Assembly (NCBI GenBank): GCA_903879775.1
Contig: CAIRMY010000141.1
Location: 1-10,094 of the forward strand
Direction of reading: 5' to 3'
Length of the DNA: 10,094 bases
From: an uncultured Bacteroidota bacterium
Lineage (GTDB): Bacteria; Bacteroidota; Bacteroidia; NS11-12g; UBA955
The position numbers and the translations under genes were made by a program. The notes under the pieces are model-generated. The model saw nothing but the letters and a program-made list of their open reading frames with translations. It was not told where the DNA came from and ran no database searches. The number at the start of each line of letters is the position of its first letter. Position 1 is the stretch's first letter. Shown here in pieces: positions 1 to 7,127 of the stretch.

Positions 1-1334
1 AAATGATGTTGCGTAGAAAATACATTTTAAATATCATGGAGTCGGTGTTTAGACTACATGGTTTTGGTGCAATTGAAACGCCTTCCATCGAAAATTTGAA
101 AACTCTCCAAGGAAAATATGGCGATGAAGGCGATCAATTGCTCTTCAAAGTGCTCAATTCTGGCGACTTTCTTTCCAAAGCCAACGAACAGTTTTTAGCC
201 GATAAAAATTCAAAAGCCCTCATCCCTCAAATTGCAGATAGAGGTTTGCGTTACGATTTAACAGTGCCACTCACACGTTTTGTTGTGATGAACCGAGATA
301 AAATTCATTTTCCTTTCAAACGCTATCAAATGCAGCCGGTTTGGCGCGCCGATAGACCTCAGAAAGGAAGATATCGCGAATTTTGGCAATGCGATATAGA
401 CGTTGTTGGTGCAAATTCAATCATTTCAGAGGCCGAACTCGTAGAAATGTATCAAGAGGTTTTCCAAAAATTAAATCTTGGCATTGTGGTTCGTTTTAAT
501 CACCGAGGTATTTTAGACGCATTTTTGCCGGTTCTTGGAAGTCAAGAAAACTGGAATCAGTTTATGGTGATCATCGATAAAGCCGATAAAATAGGCGAAG
601 ATGGCGTGGTGAACGAATTAAATCTTAAGAATTTATCACATTCGGTTGATGCTTGGAAATGGCTCTGTGAAACCCGTAAAATTGGAGATTTTAATCAAAC
701 AATTGTCGCTTTACAAAGCTATCAACCCATACAAAATGATGCCCTGAACAAAGGAATTGCTGACCTACAATTGTTTTGTGGCTTGTTGGGAGATACATCG
801 AATGTTCAAATTGATTTAACCCTTGCAAGAGGACTCAGTTATTATACTGGTTGTGTTTTTGAAGTTGCCGTAAACGATAAACGTTTACCTGAAGACTTCA
901 GAATTGGTAGCATTGGCGGTGGTGGTCGGTACGACAATCTGACGGGAATATTCGGACTAAAAGATGTGTCTGGTGTGGGTGTTTCTTTTGGTTTAGATCG
1001 AATTTACGACAATTTAGATGCTGCAAATTTATTTCCAGAAGATTTAACCGATGCTCCCAAAATATTGATTTGCGCAATGGATCCTGAATCCCTGGTTTAT
1101 GCAAACAATATTTCAAGAGAATTGAGGAATGCAGGTATATCCAATGAAGTTTACCCAGGTGCCGTAAAAATTAAAAAACAATTGGATTATGCCAACGCCA
1201 AAGGGTTCGGATATGCGGCAATCATTGGTCAAACAGAACTTGAAAACGGAACTGTGACGCTTAAAAATTTATTAACTGGAACTCAAGAAATTGTTGAGTC
1301 CAACCAAATTTCTATAAAATTAAACCATGAATAA
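1..1334 (+). CDS. hisS: Histidyl-tRNA synthetase, 5' end outside the window
   Basis: Class II aminoacyl-tRNA synthetase that charges tRNA-His with histidine in the cytoplasm. The visible 443 residues (numbered from the ATG at position 3) contain motif 1 around 20-32 (GFGAIETPSIENL), RYDLTVPLTR at 83-92, motif 2 at about 104-134 with the ATP-binding Arg near 115, the HisRS-specific LARGLSYYTG segment (274-283, catalytic Arg 276), GGGGRYDNL (305-313), motif 3 GVGVSFGLDR (about 324-333) and a C-terminal anticodon-binding domain from about 352. HisRS proteins normally start with some 15-20 more residues that include a GTRDF-like motif. The ATG codons at 3 and 6 are therefore internal and the true start lies upstream of the window. 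The gene ends inside the next gene, with an 8-base overlap, so the two are probably co-transcribed. Identification is secure; only the 5' end is missing. Confidence 0.96.
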   Translation, partial: MMLRRKYILNIMESVFRLHGFGAIETPSIENLKTLQGKYGDEGDQLLFKVLNSGDFLSKANEQFLADKNSKALIPQIADRGLRYDLTVPLTRFVVMNRDKIHFPFKRYQMQPVWRADRPQKGRYREFWQCDIDVVGANSIISEAELVEMYQEVFQKLNLGIVVRFNHRGILDAFLPVLGSQENWNQFMVIIDKADKIGEDGVVNELNLKNLSHSVDAWKWLCETRKIGDFNQTIVALQSYQPIQNDALNKGIADLQLFCGLLGDTSNVQIDLTLARGLSYYTGCVFEVAVNDKRLPEDFRIGSIGGGGRYDNLTGIFGLKDVSGVGVSFGLDRIYDNLDAANLFPEDLTDAPKILICAMDPESLVYANNISRELRNAGISNEVYPGAVKIKKQLDYANAKGFGYAAIIGQTELENGTVTLKNLLTGTQEIVESNQISIKLNHE

Positions 1335-2778
1335 TCACTACACGCTTTCGGAAGCCATCCAAAATATTGGTAAAAACGTTGAATTAACCGATTCAGTGAG
1401 AAAAACAATGCAAAATAGCGTTGATTTTTTACAGCGATATATGGACAATGCCACTGCGCCAGTTTATGGTGTGAACACCGGATTTGGGTCCCTCCAAAAT
1501 GTTGTTGTGTCGAACGAACAACTCAGCGAATTGCAAGAAAATCTACTCATTACACACGCCGCTGGGGTGGGTGAACCCTTGAAAGACGGCTTGGTGAGAA
1601 ATATGTTGTGGCTAAAATTGCTCAACATGAGTAAAGGACATTCTGCCGTAAGGCCCATTATTTTTGAAAGATTGGCATATATGTTCAACCATTCAATTTT
1701 CCCTGTAGTTACATCACAAGGTTCTTTGGGTGCATCGGGTGATTTGGCGCCGCTTTCGCAAATGGCACTTCCTTTAATTGGCAAGGGAAATGTTAAGGTG
1801 AATGGACAAATTTTGGCAGCTTCGGCGTGGTTAAATTCTGAGGGATTTGAACCTGTGAAATTAGGTCCTAAAGAGGCTTTGGCACTCATCAATGGAACGC
1901 AATTTATGTTGTCTCATGCTGTAGATGCTTATAAAGATATTGCAAATATTCTTGGTAAATTACCAGTCATTGCCGGTGCAAGCATCGATGGATTTGATTG
2001 TAGACTAGAGCCATTTACGGAAGCCATACATAGGGTTCGTCCTCATGCGGGTCAATTGGCTGCTGCTAAAGAAATTAGAGAGGTTTTAAAAGGGTCGGAA
2101 ATTGCAGCGAAAACAAAGGTGCAAGTTCAAGATCAATATAGTTTTAGGTGCATCCCTCAGGTACACGGTGCATCGTATGATGCGTTGCAACATTGTTTTC
2201 AAGTTTGGGAGACTGAATTGAATTCAGTGACCGATAATCCAAACGTTTTTGAAGAAGAAAACATGGTTGTTTCTGGAGGGAATTTTCACGGGCAACCTTT
2301 GGCATTGACGTTAGATTATTGTGCAATGGCGGTTGCCGAATTAGCCAACATCAGCGAGCGCAGAACTTATTTATTGGTGAGCGGTCAAAGAAATTTAACG
2401 CCATATTTAGCCGATGGGGCAGGATTGGATAGCGGATATATGATTGCGCAATATACGGCAGCGTCGTTGGTGAGTCAGAACAAACAATTGTGTACACCTG
2501 CGAGTGTAGATAGCATTATGAGTAGCAATGGGCAAGAAGACCATGTGAGCATGGGCGCAAATGCTGCCACTAAATTGCTAAGGGTGATAGAAAATACAAA
2601 AAATGTATTGGCAATAGAGTGGTTATGTGCTGTTGGAGCATTGAATCAGCGGGAAGAGAAATCTTCACCGTTGATTGAAAAAATGCGTGAAGATTTTGCC
2701 AAAATGGGTGCTTATCGCCATCAAGAAATGCCAATGCAAGAAATTATTGCGAAGGCATATTCTTTTTTGTGGGGATAA
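1327..2778 (+). CDS. hutH: Histidine ammonia-lyase (HAL/PAL aromatic amino acid lyase family)
   Basis: Predicted to remove ammonia from L-histidine to give urocanate. The 483-residue protein has the full catalytic set of the lyase family: Tyr47 in YGVNTGFG, the Ala136-Ser137-Gly138 triad in GSLGASGDLAPL that cyclises to the MIO electrophile, Asn189 in LINGTQ, Tyr271 in QDQYSFR, the DNP motif near 303-305, GGNFHGQP (317-324) and NGQEDHVSMG (401-410). Glu404 in the last motif favours histidine: tyrosine lyases of flavobacteria, as I remember them, have Asp there. The substrate-selectivity pair is Thr76-His77, close to the Ser-His usual in HAL. Some tyrosine lyases also have Ser-His, so that pair alone does not settle the substrate. 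The length is slightly short but within the family range. The start overlaps the end of hisS by 8 bases and has no Shine-Dalgarno sequence. No hutU, hutI or formimidoylglutamate gene lies nearby. An aromatic lyase or aminomutase role is the main alternative. Confidence 0.88.
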   Translation: MNNHYTLSEAIQNIGKNVELTDSVRKTMQNSVDFLQRYMDNATAPVYGVNTGFGSLQNVVVSNEQLSELQENLLITHAAGVGEPLKDGLVRNMLWLKLLNMSKGHSAVRPIIFERLAYMFNHSIFPVVTSQGSLGASGDLAPLSQMALPLIGKGNVKVNGQILAASAWLNSEGFEPVKLGPKEALALINGTQFMLSHAVDAYKDIANILGKLPVIAGASIDGFDCRLEPFTEAIHRVRPHAGQLAAAKEIREVLKGSEIAAKTKVQVQDQYSFRCIPQVHGASYDALQHCFQVWETELNSVTDNPNVFEEENMVVSGGNFHGQPLALTLDYCAMAVAELANISERRTYLLVSGQRNLTPYLADGAGLDSGYMIAQYTAASLVSQNKQLCTPASVDSIMSSNGQEDHVSMGANAATKLLRVIENTKNVLAIEWLCAVGALNQREEKSSPLIEKMREDFAKMGAYRHQEMPMQEIIAKAYSFLWG

Positions 2779-2780
2779 TT

Positions 2781-2802
2781 GAATCTGAAATTATTTAGAT
2801 TC
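2781..2802. terminator. Possible weak bidirectional hairpin between convergent hutH and engB
   Basis: GAATCT at 2781-2786 is repeated inverted as AGATTC at 2797-2802. Read as plus-strand RNA the stem extends inward by one G-U and two A-U pairs around a four-base loop. On the minus strand the G-U position becomes a mismatch. The hairpin spans the 12-base gap between the two stop codons and runs into the end of engB. It is AT-rich and has no U-tract on either side, so it does not look like a standard intrinsic terminator. A chance inverted repeat is a real possibility. Confidence 0.25.
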
Positions 2803-3390
2803 GGCAATAGCGGTTTTTACAACCGACCAAATCTCCTTGAAGCCTTGCTTGGTTTCAGATGAGCTAATGATAAACGGAGGAATTTCTTCCCACATTTCTA
2901 ACAATGCTTCTTTGATGATATTTGCATTTTGTTCAACTTCTACAACCTTTAATTTGTCTGCTTTTGTGCCAACGATTACGATTGGTATTTTATTGTCGCC
3001 ACAGTCGGCAATGAAGTCTAAATCAATTTTTTGAGGAGGGATTCTTAAATCTAGCAATACAAAAAGGCAAAATAAATTAGGACGTTCACGCAAATAGTAT
3101 GCAATCATTTTGCCAAAAGTTTCTCTTCTATCTTTCGAAACTTTAGCATTGCCATATCCTGGCAAATCGCAAATTTGAATTTCGTTGTTGATATTAAAAA
3201 GGTTCAGCGTTTGAGTTTTTCCTGGGGTTGAACTCGTTTTTGCCAATCCATTTCTTTCAGTTAACATATTGATAAGCGATGATTTACCAACATTGCTTCT
3301 GCCAATAAAGGCAAATTCTGGCTTATCGCGGTGGGGCATATCTACATTTCGCTCCCAACTTCCAACATATTCCGCAGTTTTGATTTTCAT
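2791..3390 (-). CDS. engB: Ribosome biogenesis GTP-binding protein EngB (YihA/YsxC)
   Basis: Small TRAFAC-class GTPase needed for late assembly of the large ribosomal subunit. The 199 residues show every G motif of the family: G1 at 30-38 (GRSNVGKSS), G2 Thr55 in TSSTPGKT, G3 DLPGYG (75-80), G4 TKAD (142-145) and a G5 Ser-rich loop at 176-178. The length is normal for EngB and there is no extra domain, which separates it from Era, Der and Obg. It is alone on the minus strand, convergent with hutH and divergent from ubiE with a 64-base gap. The ATG start has an A-rich leader and no Shine-Dalgarno sequence. I could not find a convincing TAnnTTTG promoter on its own strand in the gap. Identification is secure. 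Confidence 0.96.
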   Translation of the reverse strand: MKIKTAEYVGSWERNVDMPHRDKPEFAFIGRSNVGKSSLINMLTERNGLAKTSSTPGKTQTLNLFNINNEIQICDLPGYGNAKVSKDRRETFGKMIAYYLRERPNLFCLFVLLDLRIPPQKIDLDFIADCGDNKIPIVIVGTKADKLKVVEVEQNANIIKEALLEMWEEIPPFIISSSETKQGFKEIWSVVKTAIAESK

Positions 3391-3404
3391 ATTTGATGTT
3401 TCAA

Positions 3405-3438
3405 TTGTTTCAGGTCGACGATGAATCGCTTATATTTG
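3405..3438 (+). promoter_or_regulatory. Candidate Bacteroidota-type promoter for the ubiE-porT-tgt operon
   Basis: TATATTTG at 3431-3438 is a perfect match to the Bacteroidota -7 consensus TAnnTTTG read by their primary sigma factor. The nearest upstream TTG (3405-3407) is 23 bases away, a little long for the usual -33 element, so that half is doubtful. The -7 box lies in the gap between the divergent engB and ubiE. Transcription would begin about 10-14 bases before the GTG start of ubiE, giving a very short leader without a Shine-Dalgarno sequence. The position and the exact box match are seen; promoter activity is inferred. Confidence 0.5.
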
Positions 3439-3454
3439 CACCATTAATTTCATT

Positions 3455-4183
3455 GTGAGCGCAACTGTAAAACCAAATCCGTCGTCTGAGGCTTCAAAAA
3501 AACAACAAGTTGAGGAAATGTTTGATAATATTTCTGCACGGTATGATTTTTTGAATCACTTTTTGTCTTTAGGAATTGATTATTCTTGGAGAAAAAAAGT
3601 ACGCAAAATTATTGAAAAAATAAATGCGAAAAAGATTTTAGATGTCGCTACAGGAACCGCTGATTTGGCAATTGAATTAACAAAAATTAAAGATACTCAA
3701 ATAGTTGGAATTGATATTAGCCGTGGAATGCTCGATATTGGAGATGTCAAATTGGCGAAATTAAACCTCACAAATAGAATTGTTTTGCAACAAGCTGATT
3801 CTGAAAATTTGCCTTTTGAAAATGAAGAATTTGATGCAGTAACAGTGAGTTTTGGTGTGCGTAACTTTGAAAATTTAGACAAAGGACTTGCCGATATGTG
3901 TCGTGTGTTAAAGCAAAAAGGTAGCTTACTTGTTCTTGAGTTTTCAAAACCTACAAACCCAATTTTTAGTCGTTTGTATTGGTTCTACTTTAAATTTATA
4001 TTGCCGCCTTTGGGTCGTTTGTTGAGTAAAGATGCAACCGCATACACCTATTTGCCACAAAGTGTTGCAGCTTTTCCTGAAGGGGAAGAATTTTGCCTAA
4101 GAGCAAAATCTGCTGGATTTTCAAACGTTACTTATAAACCATTAACTTTCGGAATCTGTACTTTATATCATTGCGTAAAATAA
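3455..4183 (+). CDS. ubiE: Demethylmenaquinone methyltransferase (UbiE/MenG)
   Basis: SAM-dependent C-methyltransferase for the last step of menaquinone synthesis, methylating demethylmenaquinone. Bacteroidota normally make menaquinone only, so MenG is the more apt functional name. The 242 residues carry UbiE signature 1 (RYDFLNHFLSLGIDYSWRK, 29-47), SAM motif I LDVATGTADLA (62-72), an acidic motif II with Asp87, SFGVRNFEN (132-140), signature 2 (RVLKQKGSLLVLEFSKP, 150-166) and the typical C-terminal LTFGI segment. The start is GTG at 3455, chosen because the N-terminus then has the usual family length and sits just after a -7 box. No in-frame ATG offers a better option. The end overlaps porT by 13 bases. 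The gene is first in an apparent operon of five. Confidence 0.95.
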   Translation: MSATVKPNPSSEASKKQQVEEMFDNISARYDFLNHFLSLGIDYSWRKKVRKIIEKINAKKILDVATGTADLAIELTKIKDTQIVGIDISRGMLDIGDVKLAKLNLTNRIVLQQADSENLPFENEEFDAVTVSFGVRNFENLDKGLADMCRVLKQKGSLLVLEFSKPTNPIFSRLYWFYFKFILPPLGRLLSKDATAYTYLPQSVAAFPEGEEFCLRAKSAGFSNVTYKPLTFGICTLYHCVK

Positions 4184-4902
4184 TTTTCATATTGCTATTA
4201 ATCGGTTTCACTTCAGGGGTAAAAGCCACTGGAATCGATACCACTTACACTTTAGATTTTAGGCTTAACCCTAAGGATCCTCTAAGGATTTACCGAAAGC
4301 ATTTCTTTTGGGGAATTGCATTTTCGGCCACCCAAGCTAAAATGAAAATGAGCTTGGATCCGGTTTTTTGGCAACGAAACGATTCTCTTCTCAATATTTT
4401 ACCACAAGATCAAATGGGTGGTGGTTTTGGTGGAAGCGTTGCCCTTAGAATTGCCCGTCATTGGGAGCTTAAAATGCTCACAATGTTGCAATTGCACTCC
4501 AGGAATATTTCTTACGAATGGGTGAAATCACCAGGGCCTACAATTAAAATTGAATCAATTTGTTTCGATATTCCGTTAACCATTAAATACCGTTCCGATA
4601 TGCCAAACAATACAGGTTTTTTTGTTTTGGGTGGTTTGCGCTGGTCTCATGACTTTCAAAGTAATGAAGATTTGGTTATTGGAAATTCTAAACCCCTTGT
4701 TGCCCTAAAAAAAGATACTTATTACTATGAATTTGGTGGAGGCTTTGAATTTAGAATGGACTATGTTGATTTATCAATCGAATTGAAAATGTCGAATGGA
4801 TTAAACAATGCACTTGTGCGTGTGCCAGATAGTTATTTTTCTGGTTCATTGAGTAGCATTTTTCCACGGCTTTTTAGTATCACTTTAATGGCTCAAAATT
4901 GA
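4171..4902 (+). CDS. porT: PorT-family outer-membrane beta-barrel protein of the type IX secretion system
   Basis: Probable PorT/SprT, a membrane component required for type IX secretion and gliding in Bacteroidota. The 243-residue protein starts with a basic residue pair, a hydrophobic core (about 4-13) and likely cleavage near residues 17-20, as in an exported protein. The rest is a series of alternating, aromatic- and glycine-rich strands typical of a small 8-strand-type barrel. The segment near 199-214 (VDLSIELKMSNGLNNA) resembles the conserved ELKxSxGLNN block of PorT. The position directly after ubiE is the PorT setting I know from flavobacteria. The start is TTG at 4171, inside ubiE: the first in-frame ATG comes after about 57 codons and would remove the signal peptide. 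A generic barrel assigned by neighbourhood is the main alternative. Confidence 0.75.
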   Translation: MRKIIFILLLIGFTSGVKATGIDTTYTLDFRLNPKDPLRIYRKHFFWGIAFSATQAKMKMSLDPVFWQRNDSLLNILPQDQMGGGFGGSVALRIARHWELKMLTMLQLHSRNISYEWVKSPGPTIKIESICFDIPLTIKYRSDMPNNTGFFVLGGLRWSHDFQSNEDLVIGNSKPLVALKKDTYYYEFGGGFEFRMDYVDLSIELKMSNGLNNALVRVPDSYFSGSLSSIFPRLFSITLMAQN

Positions 4903-6017
4903 ATTTTACAATACAACATAGAGATCCTTATACCAAGGCTAGGGCAGGTGTGATTGAAACCGATCACGGAAACATCGAAACTCCAATATTTATGCCCGTT
5001 GGAACAGCCGCTACCGTTAAAGGATTGCATAAAAACTTTCTCGAAAATGAAATCAATGCCGATATCATTTTGGGCAATACATACCATTTATACTTGCGTC
5101 CAGGTCTCGACATTATGGAGAAAGCTGGTGGTATTCATGGGTTTTCGAATTGGAATCGCCCAATTTTAACCGATTCTGGTGGATATCAAGTTTATTCTCT
5201 TTCTGGTAAAAGAAAACTCAAAGAAGAAGGCGCAACTTTTCAAAGTCATATCGATGGTTCTAAACATTTGTTTAGTCCTGAATATGTAATGGACATTCAG
5301 CGTACCCTTGGGGCAGATATTATCATGGCATTTGACGAATGCACCCCTTATCCCTGCGATAAAATATACGCTGAAAAAAGCATGCACATGACCCATCGTT
5401 GGTTGGATCGCTGCATGAAAAGATTCCATGAAACTGAACCCAAATATGGTCATCATCAAGAGCTATTTCCAATAGTTCAAGGAAGTGTGTATCCAGATTT
5501 GCGTAAACAAAGTGCAGAATACGTTTGCAAACACGAAGCTGGTGGATACGCCATTGGTGGTTTAAGTGTTGGCGAACCCCATGAAGATATGTATGCCATG
5601 ACAGAACTGGTTTGCAATATTTTACCTCACGATAAACCCCGTTATTTAATGGGCGTTGGAACTCCTGAAAATATTTTGGAATCGATTGCCTTGGGGGTAG
5701 ATATGTTCGACTGTGTGATGCCTACACGAAACGGTAGAAATGGAATGATTTTTACCAGAGAAGGAATTATTAATATCCGCAATAAAAAATGGGCCGACAA
5801 TTTGGACCCAATTGATTCATGGTTAACCCCTGAATATTCATTGGCTTATTTACGACATCTGTTTGTTGCAGGTGAAATGCTTGGTCCAATTGTAGCCAGT
5901 TTGCAAAACCTTAAATTCTATTTGTGGTTGGTGCGTGAAGCAAGAATACACATCAAGAATAACGAATTTCACATCTGGAAAGATTCAGTACTCAAAACCG
6001 TCAATCGAAAGTTATAA
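4899..6017 (+). CDS. tgt: tRNA-guanine transglycosylase, bacterial type, lacking the zinc site
   Basis: Exchanges guanine-34 of GUN-anticodon tRNAs for preQ1 in queuosine synthesis. The 372-residue TIM-barrel protein keeps the catalytic Asp92 in TDSGGYQ, the nucleophile Asp271 in MFDCVMPTRNGRNG, base-recognition Asp146 in AFDECTPYP, Gln194 in PIVQGS and the GGLSVGE loop (220-226). Cys148 and Val224 match the preQ1-using bacterial enzymes rather than the queuine-using eukaryotic ones. Unusually, the C-terminal CxCxxC...H zinc site is gone: the aligned positions read Ile305, Ser307, Thr310 and Gln336, although the flanking AYLRHL and QNLKFY blocks align well. The start is TTG at 4899, sharing the bases TTGA with the porT stop; the next in-frame ATG (residue 32) would cut into the barrel. 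The stop overlaps the next start by one base. Confidence 0.95.
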   Translation: MNFTIQHRDPYTKARAGVIETDHGNIETPIFMPVGTAATVKGLHKNFLENEINADIILGNTYHLYLRPGLDIMEKAGGIHGFSNWNRPILTDSGGYQVYSLSGKRKLKEEGATFQSHIDGSKHLFSPEYVMDIQRTLGADIIMAFDECTPYPCDKIYAEKSMHMTHRWLDRCMKRFHETEPKYGHHQELFPIVQGSVYPDLRKQSAEYVCKHEAGGYAIGGLSVGEPHEDMYAMTELVCNILPHDKPRYLMGVGTPENILESIALGVDMFDCVMPTRNGRNGMIFTREGIINIRNKKWADNLDPIDSWLTPEYSLAYLRHLFVAGEMLGPIVASLQNLKFYLWLVREARIHIKNNEFHIWKDSVLKTVNRKL

Positions 6018-7105
6018 TGAGATTTTTTAAAGAGTTAGACCTGTATATCGCAAAGAAGTTCATCAAAACTTTTTTTGTCACAATTTTACTCTTTATCATT
6101 ATCATTATCATTTTTGACATTGCTGAAAAACTCGATGATTTTCTTCAAAAACATGCCCCTATAAGTGAAATATTTACAGTGTATTATGTCAGCTTTATTC
6201 CAACGCTGCTCAATACCTTTAGCCCCATCTTTATCTTTATTTCTGTCTTGTATTTTACCTCAAGATTGGCCTCTAGAACTGAAATTATTTCAATGCTCGC
6301 TGGTGGGCTATCTCTGCGCCGGATATTGGTGCCTTACCTAGCCGTTGGTGCACTTTTTGCCTTCGGAAGTTACATGCTCAATGCCTGGATCATTCCAATT
6401 TCAGATAAAAAAAGGGTTAAATTTGAAAATACTTATTTGAGGGACTATTGGTCTGAATCTAGATCGGCAATTTACCGACAAATTAAGCCAGGAGTTGTAA
6501 TGTACATGGAGTATTTTAGCAATCACGATAGCTCTGGAATTGGTGTTACGCTAGAACAATATAAAGGACAGGAATTATCAAGTGTTTTATTTGGACGTTT
6601 TATACGCTGGGAACCAATTCATAAAACTTGGAGGTTGGAAATTGTAACCCAACGCGAATTTCTCTCCAATGGAAACCAACGCATCAAAAGTATTCCTTAT
6701 TTAGATACTGCAATTGGATTTAACCCCGATAATTTTTTCTTTAGGGTAGAAGACGTTCAATCGCTCAACCAAAATGAACTAGAGTCTTTTATTCAGAAAG
6801 AACGTCTACGCGGTTCTCCAAATGTGCAATCTCTCGAAACAGAGAAATATCGGCGCATAGCTTCTCCCTTCAGTACATTTATTTTGATTGTAATTGCAGT
6901 TTCTGTTGCTGGCCGTAAGTCGCGCGGTGGATTGGGCATTGCTTTGGGGGTGGGTATTTTCGTGATCTTGTTCTTCTTGTTTTTTAGCAAATATTTTGTG
7001 AGTTTGGGCAATACAAATGTGCTCCCTGCTCAACTCGCAGTTTGGTTGCCAAATCTACTTTTTGTTCCTGTGGCATATGTCTTTTATCGATTTGCTCAGA
7101 AGTAA
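6017..7105 (+). CDS. LptF/LptG family permease (LPS export ABC transporter)
   Basis: Inner-membrane subunit of the type that, with LptB, extracts lipopolysaccharide from the inner membrane and passes it to the periplasmic bridge. The 362 residues follow the YjgP/YjgQ plan: three N-terminal membrane helices (about 15-34, 55-80, 102-125), a periplasmic jelly-roll-like region (about 130-280) and three C-terminal helices (about 284-299, 306-329, 338-358). Near the N-terminus is the family pattern of a LDxYIAKKFIKTF amphipathic entry helix, and SRTEIISMLAGG (86-97) matches the conserved cytoplasmic loop after helix 2. LptF and LptG cannot be told apart from one sequence, so no symbol is given. The start codon shares one base with the tgt stop (TAATG), which suggests translational coupling. 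The first helix contains a run of six Ile residues. Confidence 0.9.
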   Translation: MRFFKELDLYIAKKFIKTFFVTILLFIIIIIIFDIAEKLDDFLQKHAPISEIFTVYYVSFIPTLLNTFSPIFIFISVLYFTSRLASRTEIISMLAGGLSLRRILVPYLAVGALFAFGSYMLNAWIIPISDKKRVKFENTYLRDYWSESRSAIYRQIKPGVVMYMEYFSNHDSSGIGVTLEQYKGQELSSVLFGRFIRWEPIHKTWRLEIVTQREFLSNGNQRIKSIPYLDTAIGFNPDNFFFRVEDVQSLNQNELESFIQKERLRGSPNVQSLETEKYRRIASPFSTFILIVIAVSVAGRKSRGGLGIALGVGIFVILFFLFFSKYFVSLGNTNVLPAQLAVWLPNLLFVPVAYVFYRFAQK

Positions 7106-7122
7106 TTTTTTTCGTATATTCG
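7091..7122 (+). promoter_or_regulatory. Candidate promoter for the small exported protein
   Basis: TATATTCG at 7115-7122 differs from the -7 consensus TAnnTTTG at one base. TTTG at 7091-7094 lies 20 bases upstream, close to the normal spacing to the -33 element. The start codon at 7128 follows so closely that the transcript would be leaderless or nearly so. The region is very AT-rich, so a chance match is likely enough to keep this tentative. The gene may simply be read through from the upstream operon. Confidence 0.25.
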
Positions 7123-7127
7123 TTATT

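Noticed and set aside
3..8. Two consecutive ATG codons at the left edge as the start of hisS
   Set aside because: The family has a conserved N-terminal stretch before this point, and the frame is open to the window edge. The ATGs are internal methionines.
1464..1892. Open frame of 142 codons on the minus strand inside hutH
   Set aside because: It lies opposite a gene with an intact lyase motif set, has no recognisable protein features and no start signals, and is a shadow of codon use on the other strand.
6091..6114. Short ATC/ATT triplet repeat
   Set aside because: It encodes the run of isoleucines in the first membrane helix of the permease and needs no other explanation.
7017..7127. Longer version of the exported protein starting at 7017 inside the permease gene
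   Set aside because: It would add 37 residues ahead of a good signal peptide and overlap the last helix of the permease. The ATG at 7128 gives a normal exported protein.
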